Notes: generated from the sequence alone by a model not told the origin. DNA of 64,000 nt from Acetobacterium tundrae (GCF_008086615.1 NZ_RXYB01000004.1:174775-238774); one strand, 5' to 3'; shown: positions 17,172-25,806, counted from the first letter of the stretch. A program made the numbers and translations.

Positions 17172-17792
17172 ATGAAAGTACTTTTAATTAATGGCAGTCC
17201 CAATGCGAAGGGCTGTACGTATACCGCATTAACAGAGGTGGAAAAAACCTTGAATCAAGAAAACATCGAAACAGAAATCATTCATGTGGGACATAAGGAT
17301 ATCAGAGGGTGTATCGGATGTGGAAAATGTCGAACACTTGGAAAATGTGTTTTTGATGATATTGTCAATGAAACGGCAGTAAAATTTGCTAAATGTGATG
17401 GCATCGTCGTTGGTTCACCCGTTTATTATGCGTCAGCCAATGGGACAATAATCTCTTTTCTCGACCGCTTGTTCTATAGCGCCAGTTACGATATGACCAT
17501 GAAAGTCGGAGCGGCCGTGGTATCGGCGAGAAGAGCCGGGACCACAGCAACCTTTGACGAGCTGAATAAATATTTTACGATATCCAATATGCCCATTGTA
17601 TCCAGTCAATACTGGAACATGGTCCATGGTTTTACACCCGAAGATGTCTATCAGGACAAAGAAGGCTGCCAGATTATGCGGACATTAGGTAAAAATATGG
17701 CCTTTATGATTAAGAGCATTCAGCTGGGAAAAGAAAAATATGGTTTGCCGGAAAAAGAAGAAGAACATATATTTACTAACTTTATCCGATAA
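17172..17792 (+). CDS. Flavodoxin-like NAD(P)H-dependent reductase (iron-sulfur flavoprotein type)
   Basis: 206 residues from ATG 17172, chosen because it has an AAAGGAG ribosome binding site; the frame is open further upstream but includes the promoter. The FMN-binding loop is INGSPNAKGCTYTAL at about 6-20, and a cysteine motif CIGCGKCRTLGKC lies at about 47-59, as in iron-sulfur flavoproteins and related azoreductases. GSPVYYASANGTIISFLDRL is the second flavin-contact segment. It is driven by MerR-type promoter 4 and is probably an electron-transfer or quinone/nitro-reductase partner of the neighbouring reductases. Confidence 0.88.
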   Translation: MKVLLINGSPNAKGCTYTALTEVEKTLNQENIETEIIHVGHKDIRGCIGCGKCRTLGKCVFDDIVNETAVKFAKCDGIVVGSPVYYASANGTIISFLDRLFYSASYDMTMKVGAAVVSARRAGTTATFDELNKYFTISNMPIVSSQYWNMVHGFTPEDVYQDKEGCQIMRTLGKNMAFMIKSIQLGKEKYGLPEKEEEHIFTNFIR

Positions 17793-17857
17793 AAGCGGTT
17801 AGTTAGTCACAAAGAGAAGGCAAACTAAATGTTTAAACGGTAATTATTGATGTATTT

Positions 17858-17893
17858 AAAATCTCCGAACCTAAAATGGTCGGAGATTTTTTT
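17858..17893 (+). terminator. Rho-independent terminator
   Basis: Stem AAAATCTCCG/CGGAGATTTT with loop region AACCTAAAATGGT and a following T run (17887-17893). Confidence 0.8.
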
Positions 17894-17913
17894 AAGAAAA
17901 GAATAAATAACTA

Positions 17914-17944
17914 TTGACTTGGAGTGAACTTCAAGTGGTAAAGT
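17914..17944 (+). promoter_or_regulatory. MerR-type promoter 5 (19-bp spacer), drives larBC
   Basis: TTGACT (17914-17919), a 19-bp spacer with ACTTGGAGTGAACTTCAAGT (near-perfect dyad), and TAAAGT (17939-17944), about 46 bp before the larB start. Of the six promoters in this block, this and number 1 have the clearest dyads. Confidence 0.8.
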
Positions 17945-17990
17945 ATAAGATAATATCAAAGAAATAAAACAAGATAAGCCAGAGGTGAAA

Positions 17991-18737
17991 ATGGAAACAC
18001 AGGAAATATTGAAAAAAGTAAAAACGGGCGAGATTTCTGTGGAGGAAGCAGAGCTTTTCTTTCGCCGGCAGCCGTTTGAAGAAATGGGTTTTGCCAAACT
18101 GGATACCCATAGAAAAATCCGATCGGGTTTTGCCGAGGTGATTTTCTGCAGTGGCAAGGCAGACTCCCATTTGCTGAATATATTTGGAAAACTCTATGAA
18201 GAAGATGGCGAGGTGATGGGAACCCGGGTCTCAGCGCATCAGTATGAAGTGATTAAAGAAGTTTATCCGGAAGTTGTGTACGACGAAATATCCCGGATTA
18301 TTAAAATCGAAAAACCCGGCAAGAAACGGGTGGGAAAAATTGCCGTCTGTTCGGCTGGGACCGCGGATATCCCCGTGGCGGAAGAGGCCGCCCAGACGGC
18401 CGAGTATTTTGGCTCCTACGTAGAACGGCTTTACGATGTGGGCGTTAGCGGAATTCACCGGATTCTTTCCCAGCTGGATGTGCTCCAGAGTGCTAACTGC
18501 GTGATTGCGGTAGCCGGGATGGAAGGTGCTCTGGCCAGTGTCATTGGTGGCCTGGTGGACAAGCCGGTCATCGGGGTGCCCACCTCGATCGGATATGGGG
18601 CCAGTCTGGGTGGCATATCAGCGCTACTGACGATGATCAATTCCTGTGCCAACGGCATTTCGGTGGTTAACATCGATAATGGCTACGGGGCAGGTTATAC
18701 GGCTACCCAGATCAACCGATTGGGGGTGCGATCATGA
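17991..18737 (+). CDS. larB: Pyridinium-3,5-biscarboxylic acid mononucleotide synthase LarB
   Basis: LarB carboxylates and hydrolyses nicotinic acid adenine dinucleotide, the first step of the nickel-pincer nucleotide cofactor used by lactate racemase and related LarA-type epimerases. The 248-residue protein has the C-terminal AIR-carboxylase-like domain (about 115-245) with GTADIPVAEEAA, VAGMEGALASVIGGL and GVPTSIGYGASLGG, diagnostic of LarB. ATG 17991 follows AGAGG; a GTG at 17985 is possible. It overlaps larC by 4 nt and sits behind a MerR-type promoter. No larE or larA occurs in the window. Confidence 0.93.
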   Translation: METQEILKKVKTGEISVEEAELFFRRQPFEEMGFAKLDTHRKIRSGFAEVIFCSGKADSHLLNIFGKLYEEDGEVMGTRVSAHQYEVIKEVYPEVVYDEISRIIKIEKPGKKRVGKIAVCSAGTADIPVAEEAAQTAEYFGSYVERLYDVGVSGIHRILSQLDVLQSANCVIAVAGMEGALASVIGGLVDKPVIGVPTSIGYGASLGGISALLTMINSCANGISVVNIDNGYGAGYTATQINRLGVRS

Positions 18738-20110
18738 GCCAGACCTTATACCTTGAATGTTATTCCGGCATCAGCGGCGACATGACTGTGGCGGCGCTTC
18801 TGGATCTGGGGGCCGATCAGTCGGTGCTGGAGACGGCACTTAAAAGTTTGCCTGTCACAGGTTTTGACATTGTCATCAGCCGGGTTAAAAAAGCGGGGCT
18901 GGATGTCTGCGACTTTCACGTCAAACTGGATCAGGACCACGAAAACCATGACCATGATATGGCCTATCTTCATGGTGATCATCACCACCATCACAGTGAT
19001 GAACATGGCCACGCTCATGATGATGCTTCGGAACTGCAGCATCATGAGCAATTGCAGAAAAAGACTTATTCACATGCCAATCGGGGACTTCTGGAAATTG
19101 TTGCAATCATTAGGCAGGCGGCGATCACGGATCATGCCAAAGAGCTGGCCATCCGGATCTTTTCAATTATTGCCGATGCCGAAGCCAAAGCCCACGGAGT
19201 AGAACGGGAGCAGGTGCATTTCCATGAGGTGGGAGCGGTGGACTCGATTGTAGATATTGTAGCGGTAGCGGTTTGTCTGGATAACCTTAATATCCGTGAA
19301 GTGATCGTGCCGGAACTGTATGAAGGCCGGGGTTTTGTACGCTGTCAGCATGGGATCATCCCCATTCCCGTCCCGGCAGTGACCCATATCGCGGCCAGCC
19401 ATGGCTTGAATTTGCATCTTACCAGCACCGAAGGGGAGCTGATTACCCCAACCGGGGCGGCCATTGTGGCCGCTATTAAAACCGGTGATCAGTTGCCAAA
19501 GCAGTTTACCATTGAAAAAACCGGCATGGGCGCGGGTAAACGAACCTACGACCGCCCCAGTCTGCTGCGGGCCATGCTGATCACCGACAAAACGAAAAAT
19601 AGTGGTGGCATTTTCAAACTGGAAAGCAACATTGATGACTGCGGCGGTGAAATCCTGGGTTTTGTCATGGATCGGCTGTTTGCGGCCGGAGCCAGAGATG
19701 TCCATTACACGCCGGTATATATGAAAAAAAACCGGCCCGGCTATCTACTCAATGTGATCTGCAAAAAAGACGCCATTGAAGAGTTGGAACAGATTATTTT
19801 TGAAGAGACCACCACCATCGGGATCAGACGCATTCAGATGGAAAGCACCGGTTTACGGCGAACCGTCAAAAGAATTCTCACCAGTCTGGGGGAAGCTCAG
19901 GTAAAAGTCTGTGAGCTGGAATCGGGAAAACGGATTTATCCCGAATACGCCAGCGTGGCGGAACTTTGTCAAAAACACCGGATGGCGTATCAGGACGCCT
20001 ACCATATCATCAAAAAAGAATGTGAAGCAGCTGAAGGAATCTCACAGCGCACATTAGCTGAGCTCAATCGGTTTGAGTTGCCGTTAACCTTAGGACCGGA
20101 TTACAATTGA
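18734..20110 (+). CDS. larC: Nickel-pincer cofactor cyclometallase LarC (single fused frame)
   Basis: LarC inserts nickel into the pincer nucleotide in a CTP-dependent reaction. The 458-residue protein starts with the family N-terminus YLECYSGISGDMTVAALLDLGA. It has a histidine-rich insert at about 69-104 (DHHHHHSDEHGH), suited to nickel storage or delivery. It continues through FHEVGAVDSIVDIVA, PVPAVTHIA and TPTGAAIVA to the C-terminal half (LESNIDDCGGEILGFVMD). Both halves lie in one frame, unlike species where larC1 and larC2 are joined by frameshifting. Its start codon overlaps the larB stop. Confidence 0.95.
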   Translation: MSQTLYLECYSGISGDMTVAALLDLGADQSVLETALKSLPVTGFDIVISRVKKAGLDVCDFHVKLDQDHENHDHDMAYLHGDHHHHHSDEHGHAHDDASELQHHEQLQKKTYSHANRGLLEIVAIIRQAAITDHAKELAIRIFSIIADAEAKAHGVEREQVHFHEVGAVDSIVDIVAVAVCLDNLNIREVIVPELYEGRGFVRCQHGIIPIPVPAVTHIAASHGLNLHLTSTEGELITPTGAAIVAAIKTGDQLPKQFTIEKTGMGAGKRTYDRPSLLRAMLITDKTKNSGGIFKLESNIDDCGGEILGFVMDRLFAAGARDVHYTPVYMKKNRPGYLLNVICKKDAIEELEQIIFEETTTIGIRRIQMESTGLRRTVKRILTSLGEAQVKVCELESGKRIYPEYASVAELCQKHRMAYQDAYHIIKKECEAAEGISQRTLAELNRFELPLTLGPDYN

Positions 20111-20124
20111 AAAAGGATCATTTT

Positions 20125-20427
20125 ATGAAATATCGAGAACTGGGACGAACCGTAATAAAAGTCAGTGAAATTGGAATCGGAGGCGAAGGCTTTGAGAATC
20201 GCAGTTTTGAGCATTGTGAGGCCCTGGTCGATTGTGCCCTGGAAAGCGGCATCAACTTTATCGATCTTTACAATTCCAACCCCGATGTCTGAAGCAATCT
20301 TGGTAAGGCACTGAGCAAGTATCCCAGAGATGCGTTTGTGATCGAAGGTCATCTCTGTTCGGTATGGGATGATGGACAGTATCGCCGCAGCAGAAATATC
20401 AATGAGGTCAAAGAAGCACAAAATTAA
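20125..20427 (+). pseudogene. Truncated aldo/keto reductase gene with in-frame TGA
   Basis: ATG 20125 with an AAAAGG ribosome binding site opens MKYRELGRTVIKVSEIGIGGEGF and runs to NSNPDV. There a TGA (20290-20292) replaces what is probably an Arg codon (CGA to TGA). The same frame goes on SNLGKALSKYPRDAFVIEGH and ends at TAA 20425-20427. Only the first third of the barrel exists, so it is a remnant. It lies directly behind larC, where a third aldo/keto reductase may once have been part of the operon. Confidence 0.8.
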
Positions 20428-20458
20428 AAATAAAATATGAAGTTAGAAAGGTGAAAAC

Positions 20459-20941
20459 ATGAACAATAAGAAGATTTTAGTAGCATATTTTTCAGCAAGT
20501 GGTGTGACCGCGAATGTCGCAAAGACACTTGCTCAGGCAGCACAGGCGGATATTTTCGAAATAAAACCAAAAGTACCCTATACAAGTGCAGATTTAGACT
20601 GGATGGATAAAAAAGCACGCAGTACCATCGAGATGCAAGATAAAATGTCCAGACCGGCTATTGCAGAGAAATTATCGAATATGGAAGATTATGACGTGAT
20701 ATTTTTAGGCTTTCCAATCTGGTGGCACGTTGCGCCAACCATTATTAATACATTCCTGGAGGAATATGATGTTGCAAGAAAGACCATTGTTCTTTTTGCA
20801 ACATCAGGTAGCAGTGGCTTTGGAAAGACCGTCGCTAATCTCAAAGGCAGCTGTGCTGATTCAACAAATATCAGTGAAGGAAAGCTTCTGAATGGTAGAA
20901 TTTCAAAAGAAGAACTAACTCCCTGGGTAGAGAGATTTTAG
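20459..20941 (+). CDS. Flavodoxin
   Basis: A 160-residue flavodoxin. The FMN phosphate loop is ILVAYFSASGVTANVAKTLA (about 5-24), a variant of the T/S-x-T-G-x-T loop. The ring-contact segments are GFPIWWHVAPTIINTFLEEYD and FATSGSSGFGKTV. It resembles the flavodoxin_4 group often paired with aldo/keto reductases, for which it may serve as electron donor. An AGAAAGG ribosome binding site lies about 10 nt upstream of the ATG. It follows the aldo/keto reductase remnant and is ended by a long hairpin. Confidence 0.9.
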   Translation: MNNKKILVAYFSASGVTANVAKTLAQAAQADIFEIKPKVPYTSADLDWMDKKARSTIEMQDKMSRPAIAEKLSNMEDYDVIFLGFPIWWHVAPTIINTFLEEYDVARKTIVLFATSGSSGFGKTVANLKGSCADSTNISEGKLLNGRISKEELTPWVERF

Positions 20942-20998
20942 GAAATATTCAGAAGCGAGAAAAAAAGTCAAAGTCTTGAAGAATGAATATTAAAAGCA

Positions 20999-21041
20999 AA
21001 CCCCGCTAATATCACCAGGATTTGGTGATATTAGCGGGGTT
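20999..21041 (+). terminator. Long hairpin, probable terminator
   Basis: A 19-bp perfect stem (20999-21017 with 21023-21041) and a 5-nt loop lie 57 nt after the flavodoxin gene. The T tract on the plus side is poor, so it could also act as an mRNA stabiliser. The flanks are unrelated to nearby repeats. Confidence 0.6.
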
Positions 21042-21176
21042 AAAAATTTCGTTGTAGAATCAAGTTGAATTAGTTAATAATAGTTTAATATGATCAGTAG
21101 AAAAACTCAATCGATGATTTATGAAGAATGAAAAAACTCAAAAGATGAGAATCTACTTTAAAGAAGGAGGAATACA

Positions 21177-21755
21177 ATGGAAATAAATGATTTTCTATCA
21201 CACTTGACCCGTGGTGAAACGGTTGTGGGCGGTTCTGAAGTGCATCAAATGATGCATGAACTATCCCAAGAGGCATTGAAAGTGACTGCTGAAATCAATG
21301 GTTCCTACCATACCCCGGAAGAAATACGGGTCTTGTTTTCCCGCTTGATAGGTAAACCGGTTGATGAAACCTTTGCCATGTTTCCACCTTTTTATACCGA
21401 TTGCGGAAAAAACATCCAGGTGGGGAAAAATGTTTTTATCAATTCCGGATGCCAGCTTCAGGATCAGGGCGGGATTACCATCGGTGATGGTGCTCTGATC
21501 GGACATAATGTGGTGCTGGCCACCCTAAATCATGACATTGATCCGGACAGACGCTGCGATATGCATCCGGCTTCCATTATAATCGGTAAAAACGTTTGGA
21601 TTGGGGCCAACGTGACGGTTGTTCCGGGCGTCGCCATTGGCGATGGTGCGGTTATTGCCGCCGGTGCTGTTGTCACCAAAAATGTGCCGCCAAATGTCAT
21701 TGTCGGCGGTGTCCCGGCAAAAATCATCAATAGAATTGAACCTGATCAGAAATAA
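21177..21755 (+). CDS. Sugar O-acetyltransferase (maltose/galactoside acetyltransferase type)
   Basis: 192 residues with an N-terminal Mac (maltose acetyltransferase) segment (about 1-60) and a left-handed beta-helix of hexapeptide repeats ([22 protein letters not shown] to [22 protein letters not shown]). The catalytic His is in [12 protein letters not shown]. It uses acetyl-CoA to acetylate a sugar hydroxyl. A perfect AAGGAGG ribosome binding site precedes the start. No MerR-type promoter was found before it. The stretch to 21890 holds no clear gene. Confidence 0.92.
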   Translation: MEINDFLSHLTRGETVVGGSEVHQMMHELSQEALKVTAEINGSYHTPEEIRVLFSRLIGKPVDETFAMFPPFYTDCGKNIQVGKNVFINSGCQLQDQGGITIGDGALIGHNVVLATLNHDIDPDRRCDMHPASIIIGKNVWIGANVTVVPGVAIGDGAVIAAGAVVTKNVPPNVIVGGVPAKIINRIEPDQK

Positions 21756-21894
21756 ATTGCGAAATCGCAAAGAAAAATTGGAGGTAAAACAGGATATCCT
21801 GACATTTTTACATCATTATAATCGACCACGAATATTGAGAGCAGTCTCTTGATTTGTGTTTTTTTATGAGAGTAAAAAAAATTCAATATTTTAC

Positions 21895-21925
21895 TTGACC
21901 TGAAGTTGACTTAAGGGTTTATAGT
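21895..21925 (+). promoter_or_regulatory. MerR-type promoter 6 (19-bp spacer)
   Basis: TTGACC (21895-21900), a 19-bp spacer starting TGAAGTTGACTTAAGGG, and TATAGT (21920-21925), upstream of the FMN reductase-tautomerase-alcohol dehydrogenase operon. The right half of the dyad is the most degenerate of the six. Confidence 0.65.
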
Positions 21926-21964
21926 GGATTCATCGATAAAAATATTGATTGATAGGAGAAAAAA

Positions 21965-22501
21965 ATGAAAGTAACCGTAATAACTGGAAGTCCTCATAAA
22001 AAGGGAACATCGGCTTTGTTGGCAGATAAATTGATTGAAGGGGCTAAAGAAGCAGGACATGACGTGTTCAGATTTGATGCCGCTTTTGAAAATGTCAAAC
22101 CATGTCTGGCTTGTGAGTATTGTTCAAGCCATGATGGAGAATGTGTGCACAAGGATTCCATGAGTGACTTTAGTCACCAATTGGTGGAAGCAGAACTGAT
22201 TGTATTTGTGACCCCGCTTTACTATTTTGGCATGTCAGCCCAGATCAAAGCGGTGATTGACCGATTCCACGCCAGCAATGCAAAAATTGCCGGGAGTAAA
22301 AAGGCGATGCTTTTAGCGGCGTCCTATGGTGCAGACGATTGGACGATGACGGCCTTGGAAAAAATGTATGAATCGACGCTGCGTTTTCTAAACTGGGAAG
22401 ATGCCGGAAAGTTGCTGGCAACTGGATGTCCAGTACGAGAAATGCTTGAACAAACCGATTTTCCCCAAAAAGCCTACGAAATGGGTAAAGCATTAAAATA
22501 A
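21965..22501 (+). CDS. Flavodoxin-like NADPH-dependent FMN reductase
   Basis: 178 residues with flavin loop TGSPHKKGTSALLADKLI (about 7-24), cysteine motif CLACEYCSSHDGEC and second flavin segment TPLYYFGMSAQIKAVIDRF. It belongs to the same broad family as the gene at 17172 but is clearly divergent. It is first in a three-gene operon (18- and 20-nt gaps) with the tautomerase and the iron alcohol dehydrogenase, behind MerR-type promoter 6. Confidence 0.88.
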   Translation: MKVTVITGSPHKKGTSALLADKLIEGAKEAGHDVFRFDAAFENVKPCLACEYCSSHDGECVHKDSMSDFSHQLVEAELIVFVTPLYYFGMSAQIKAVIDRFHASNAKIAGSKKAMLLAASYGADDWTMTALEKMYESTLRFLNWEDAGKLLATGCPVREMLEQTDFPQKAYEMGKALK

Positions 22502-22519
22502 AGTTTAGGAGATGAAATT

Positions 22520-22708
22520 ATGCCAGTAATCACATTAGAAGCAGGAATATTGAATGCTGATCAAAAAAGACAATTGGTTAAGGAATTCACCAATACAGCA
22601 TCAAAAGTGATGAATGTACCGGAGCAGGCATTCATTGTACTGTTGAAAGAAAATGAATTAGACAATATCGGATTTGGCGGAGCACTTCTGTCCGACCAAA
22701 AAGCATAG
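22520..22708 (+). CDS. 4-oxalocrotonate tautomerase family protein
   Basis: A 62-residue protein typical of 4-OT family subunits, which form hexamers and use the amino-terminal proline (Pro2 after Met removal, here MPVITLEAG) as general base. No aromatic-degradation pathway is nearby, so it may act on a small enol or serve in detoxification with the neighbouring reductases. Confidence 0.9.
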   Translation: MPVITLEAGILNADQKRQLVKEFTNTASKVMNVPEQAFIVLLKENELDNIGFGGALLSDQKA

Positions 22709-22728
22709 AAAGAAGAGGAGACACGATT

Positions 22729-23886
22729 ATGCAAAACTTTGATTTTTACAATCCCACTCATATTATATTTGGTAAGGACAGACTTGCTAGTATTAACGAG
22801 AATATTCCTGTAAATGCAACAGTCTTAATCACCTATGGTGGTGGAAGTGCTAAGAGAAGCGGTCTGATCGACAAAATCAAGATGGTTCTTGGCAATCGAA
22901 AGATTTATGAATTTGGCGGGATCGAGCCAAATCCAAAATACGAAACGATAGTGAAAGCGGTTGAAGTTGTTAAGAATGAGCAAGTTGATTTTTTACTGGC
23001 TGTTGGTGGCGGGTCAGTTATCGATGGCACGAAGTTTATTGCGGCAGCATCGAAGTTCGATGGCGATTCCCGAGAAATACTAAAAGGTGGATATGCCCCC
23101 CTTCCCGTGGAAGAAGTTGTTCCATTTGGCACCGTGCTAACGTTGCCTGCCACAGGGTCTGAAATGAATCCCACGGCTGTCATTAGTTATGAACATGCTA
23201 AATACTTCTTCTCCAGTCCATTGCTTTTTCCGAAGTTTTCAGTTGTCGATCCGACGATTACGTTTACCCTGCCTCAAAAACAGGTTGCCAACGGGGTGGT
23301 CGATGCATTTATCCATGTTACCGAGCAGTATCTAACTTTTCCCGTTGATGGCAGAGTGCAGGATCGCATGGCTGAGGGAATATTGCAGACGTTGATTGAA
23401 ATCGGGGGAACCTCTGTATCTGAACCTGAAAACTATGATGCCCGTGCAAACCATGTGTGGAGTGCTACGATGGCGTTAAATGGTCTGATTGGCTGCGGTG
23501 TGCCACAGGATTGGTCAACCCATTTTATTGGTCATGAGTTGACAGCGATGTTCGGGATCGATCATGGGCAGACTTTAGCAATTATCCTGCCTTCGTTATT
23601 GGCGGTAAGACGCGAACAAAAACGAGCAAAACTGTTGCAGTATGCAGAACGAGTGTGGCATATTGATACGGGAAGCGAAGACGAAAAAATTGATCTGGCA
23701 ATTCAGAAAACACGGGGATTTTTTGAAAGTCTTGGTGTAAAGACGCATTTGTCTGAGTATGGTATTGGAGCTGATAAAATACCAGCGATTGTGGAACAAC
23801 TAAAGGCGCATGGCATGACGGCCATCTCAGAAACCGGTGACCTGACGCTGGAGATTAGCCAGAAGATTCTTGAAAGTTCAATTTAA
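22729..23886 (+). CDS. Iron-containing alcohol dehydrogenase (BdhA/YqhD-like)
   Basis: 385 residues of the group III metal-dependent alcohol dehydrogenases, which reduce aldehydes to alcohols with NAD(P)H. The dinucleotide loops LITYGGGSAKRSG and LAVGGGSVIDGTKF are seen. The metal ligands are expected in VVDAFIHVTEQY and in HFIGHELTAMFGIDHGQ. It is the last gene of the operon driven by MerR-type promoter 6. The serine in GGGSAKRSG fits the NADP-preferring YqhD/BdhA subgroup, judged by eye. Confidence 0.93.
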   Translation: MQNFDFYNPTHIIFGKDRLASINENIPVNATVLITYGGGSAKRSGLIDKIKMVLGNRKIYEFGGIEPNPKYETIVKAVEVVKNEQVDFLLAVGGGSVIDGTKFIAAASKFDGDSREILKGGYAPLPVEEVVPFGTVLTLPATGSEMNPTAVISYEHAKYFFSSPLLFPKFSVVDPTITFTLPQKQVANGVVDAFIHVTEQYLTFPVDGRVQDRMAEGILQTLIEIGGTSVSEPENYDARANHVWSATMALNGLIGCGVPQDWSTHFIGHELTAMFGIDHGQTLAIILPSLLAVRREQKRAKLLQYAERVWHIDTGSEDEKIDLAIQKTRGFFESLGVKTHLSEYGIGADKIPAIVEQLKAHGMTAISETGDLTLEISQKILESSI

Positions 23887-23983
23887 GGTCTGAAAAAGTT
23901 ATATACTTCAGTAATACTATATTTTTAAAATAAAATATCTTTACATGAGTCAGAACCAGAGCGAGAGAAAGGAGCGATTACTG

Positions 23984-24400
23984 ATGACGATTAAAGAAGC
24001 AGCCGAAATAACCGGGATTAGTATTGATAACTTACGGTATTATGAACGAATTGGCTTATTTCCTGAAGTGCCAAGAACCGCCTCTGGGATGAGAGATTAT
24101 GATGAGATGTCATTAAACTGGATTGATTTTGCGATGCGTTTTAAAAGAGGCGGGATGTCATTAGAAGCGATTCGCGAATATATTCAATTGGCTTTACAGG
24201 GAGAATCCACGAAGCCAGCCAGAAAAGAGATTTTACTGGACGCAAAAAAAGATCAGGAAAAAAAGATGGCTGAAATTCAGGAGAGCCTGGATGTCATTAA
24301 CTATAAATTGGATACTTATGAGCAAAAATGCGAACCAATCACGATCGAGATGGTAAATGCCTGGAAAGAGAATCAACGCTTATTAAAAGATGAAAAATAA
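23984..24400 (+). CDS. MerR family transcriptional regulator
   Basis: 138 residues from ATG 23984, chosen for its AAAGGAG ribosome binding site; an in-frame ATG at 23945 has none. The N-terminus (MTIKEAAEITGISIDNLRYYERIGLFPEVPRT) is a MerR winged helix, followed by a coiled-coil dimerisation helix (about 75-120) close in pattern to the regulator at 15242. Its own upstream region has no 19-bp-spacer promoter. It may share target promoters with the other MerR. Confidence 0.9.
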   Translation: MTIKEAAEITGISIDNLRYYERIGLFPEVPRTASGMRDYDEMSLNWIDFAMRFKRGGMSLEAIREYIQLALQGESTKPARKEILLDAKKDQEKKMAEIQESLDVINYKLDTYEQKCEPITIEMVNAWKENQRLLKDEK

Positions 24401-24560
24401 TGGTTTGGAGAACGGGAAATTCTCATTTTTTTAAGTAAATCTGACTAGATGATATAGGTGCAGTAAAAAAAACAAAAATTCGCTTACAAAAAATTTTCAT
24501 TTCGCATATAATAATGCTATTGAAATTTTTAGCGCGTATAATTGTTCAGCGTGAGATCAT

Positions 24561-25016
24561 TTATTTGGTCTCACGCTTATTTTTTGCCGCCAGTTTTTTT
24601 AAAAGAACCAGCAATTGTTCTTTTTCATCCGGGGAGTAAACCGAGAAGCATTCTTTTAAGTCCTGAAGATGGGATGGAAAGATTGCTTCAACCCGGCTGC
24701 GGCCTTTTTCCGTAATGGCAATCAGAGCAGAACGCCGGTCTTTGGGATTGACATAGCGGCTGACAAACTGTTCCTTTTCGAGATTGTTGATGACAACCGT
24801 CATATTGCCACTGGTCGAAAGAAGTCTTTCAATGATTTCGGTAATGGTCATATCACCCTTATGATACAAGGCTTCAAGGACGCCAAATTGAGTAATCGTC
24901 AAGCCGCTGTCTTTTAAAATAGTTGCTGATCGTCGTTGGAGTGATTGCGTTGTCCGGCTCATGGCGATTAGCAGGGCAAGATCAAGTTTATCTTCTTGGT
25001 TATAAAGCATCGGCAC
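24561..25016 (-). CDS. MarR family transcriptional regulator
   Basis: A 151-residue winged-helix protein (HTH about 55-100: MTITEIIERLLSTSGNMTVVINNLEKE; wing with NPKDRRSALIAITEKGRS). It is read on the minus strand 4 nt after the LigB-type dioxygenase gene and so belongs to its operon. The two palindromes before the operon are its likely targets. The convergent gap 24401-24560 holds only AT-rich DNA. Confidence 0.92.
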   Translation of the reverse strand: MPMLYNQEDKLDLALLIAMSRTTQSLQRRSATILKDSGLTITQFGVLEALYHKGDMTITEIIERLLSTSGNMTVVINNLEKEQFVSRYVNPKDRRSALIAITEKGRSRVEAIFPSHLQDLKECFSVYSPDEKEQLLVLLKKLAAKNKRETK

Positions 25017-25020
25017 ACCG

Positions 25021-25806
25021 TTATATCGTGTTTTTGTCGGAGATCAAATAACTGGTCATGGACATCGAACCCAAGGTGCGAGAATCATTAAATATCGTAA
25101 TGTTGTCATCATCACCGGCAGCGCCCAGTACATATAAAAGGGGATAAAAGTGATCAGGAGTGAAGAAGGCCAGCTTTGATGATTCCCCGGCGGAGTGGTA
25201 ATTGATGACATCCTGATAGCGATGGTTTAAAATGCACTCTTTAATATAGGCATCAAACTCGTCAGCCCATGAATAACCACTGCTGAGTTCCCAATTTACG
25301 CGGGACAGATTGTGGACGATGTTTCCGCTGCCGAAAATGAGAACACCCTGATCTCGCAGTGATTGGAGTTCCTGGCCGATCTGATAATGGGTTGCCGCCG
25401 CGGCACTGAGATCAATACTGAGCTGAAACACAGGAATTTCGGCGGTCGGATACATGCGATGCAGCACCGACCAGGTACCATGGTCAAGTCCCCAGGTATT
25501 GTCAACCGTGACAGCTCGGGTAATCAGATTTTTTGTGAAATGAGCCAGCTCGGGAGCACCGGGTGCGTCATAGACAACCTGGTAAAGTTCGTCCGGAAAG
25601 CCATACATGTCATAGATCATTTCGGGTTTATCCGAATCGTTTACTTTTGTTCCGTTTGTGTACCAATGGGCCGAAATGGACAGAATTGCCTTGGGAGTTG
25701 GTATTTTTGCAGTAAGTTCCTCCCAGCCGCGGGTAAATTCATTGTTATCAATGGCATTCATCGGAGAGCCATGGCCGACAAACAGGACCGGCATTTTTTC
25801 ATTCAT
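25021..25806 (-). CDS. Class III extradiol dioxygenase (LigB / DODA family)
   Basis: 261 residues of the LigB superfamily related to 4,5-DOPA dioxygenase and YgiD. Metal-ligand signatures are present: VLFVGHGSPMNAIDNNEF near the N-terminus, ISAHWYTNGTKV, LDHGTWSVLHRMYP, and FGSGNIVHNLSRV. The family opens catechol rings with oxygen, which is odd in an anaerobe. A role as a MarR-regulated detoxification enzyme or oxygen scavenger is a possibility, not shown. GAGGAG lies upstream of the ATG at 25806. Confidence 0.92.
   Translation of the reverse strand: MNEKMPVLFVGHGSPMNAIDNNEFTRGWEELTAKIPTPKAILSISAHWYTNGTKVNDSDKPEMIYDMYGFPDELYQVVYDAPGAPELAHFTKNLITRAVTVDNTWGLDHGTWSVLHRMYPTAEIPVFQLSIDLSAAAATHYQIGQELQSLRDQGVLIFGSGNIVHNLSRVNWELSSGYSWADEFDAYIKECILNHRYQDVINYHSAGESSKLAFFTPDHFYPLLYVLGAAGDDDNITIFNDSRTLGSMSMTSYLISDKNTI

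Noticed and set aside
19163..19705. 180-residue minus-strand ORF opposite larC
   Set aside because: The plus strand encodes the recognisable LarC C-terminal half; the antisense frame lacks a start signal and has no known motif.
20125..20427. Possible selenocysteine at the TGA in the aldo/keto reductase fragment
   Set aside because: The residue position is Arg-like rather than a redox cysteine, the barrel is cut short at 20427 and no SECIS-like hairpin was seen right after the TGA. A nonsense mutation in a remnant is simpler.
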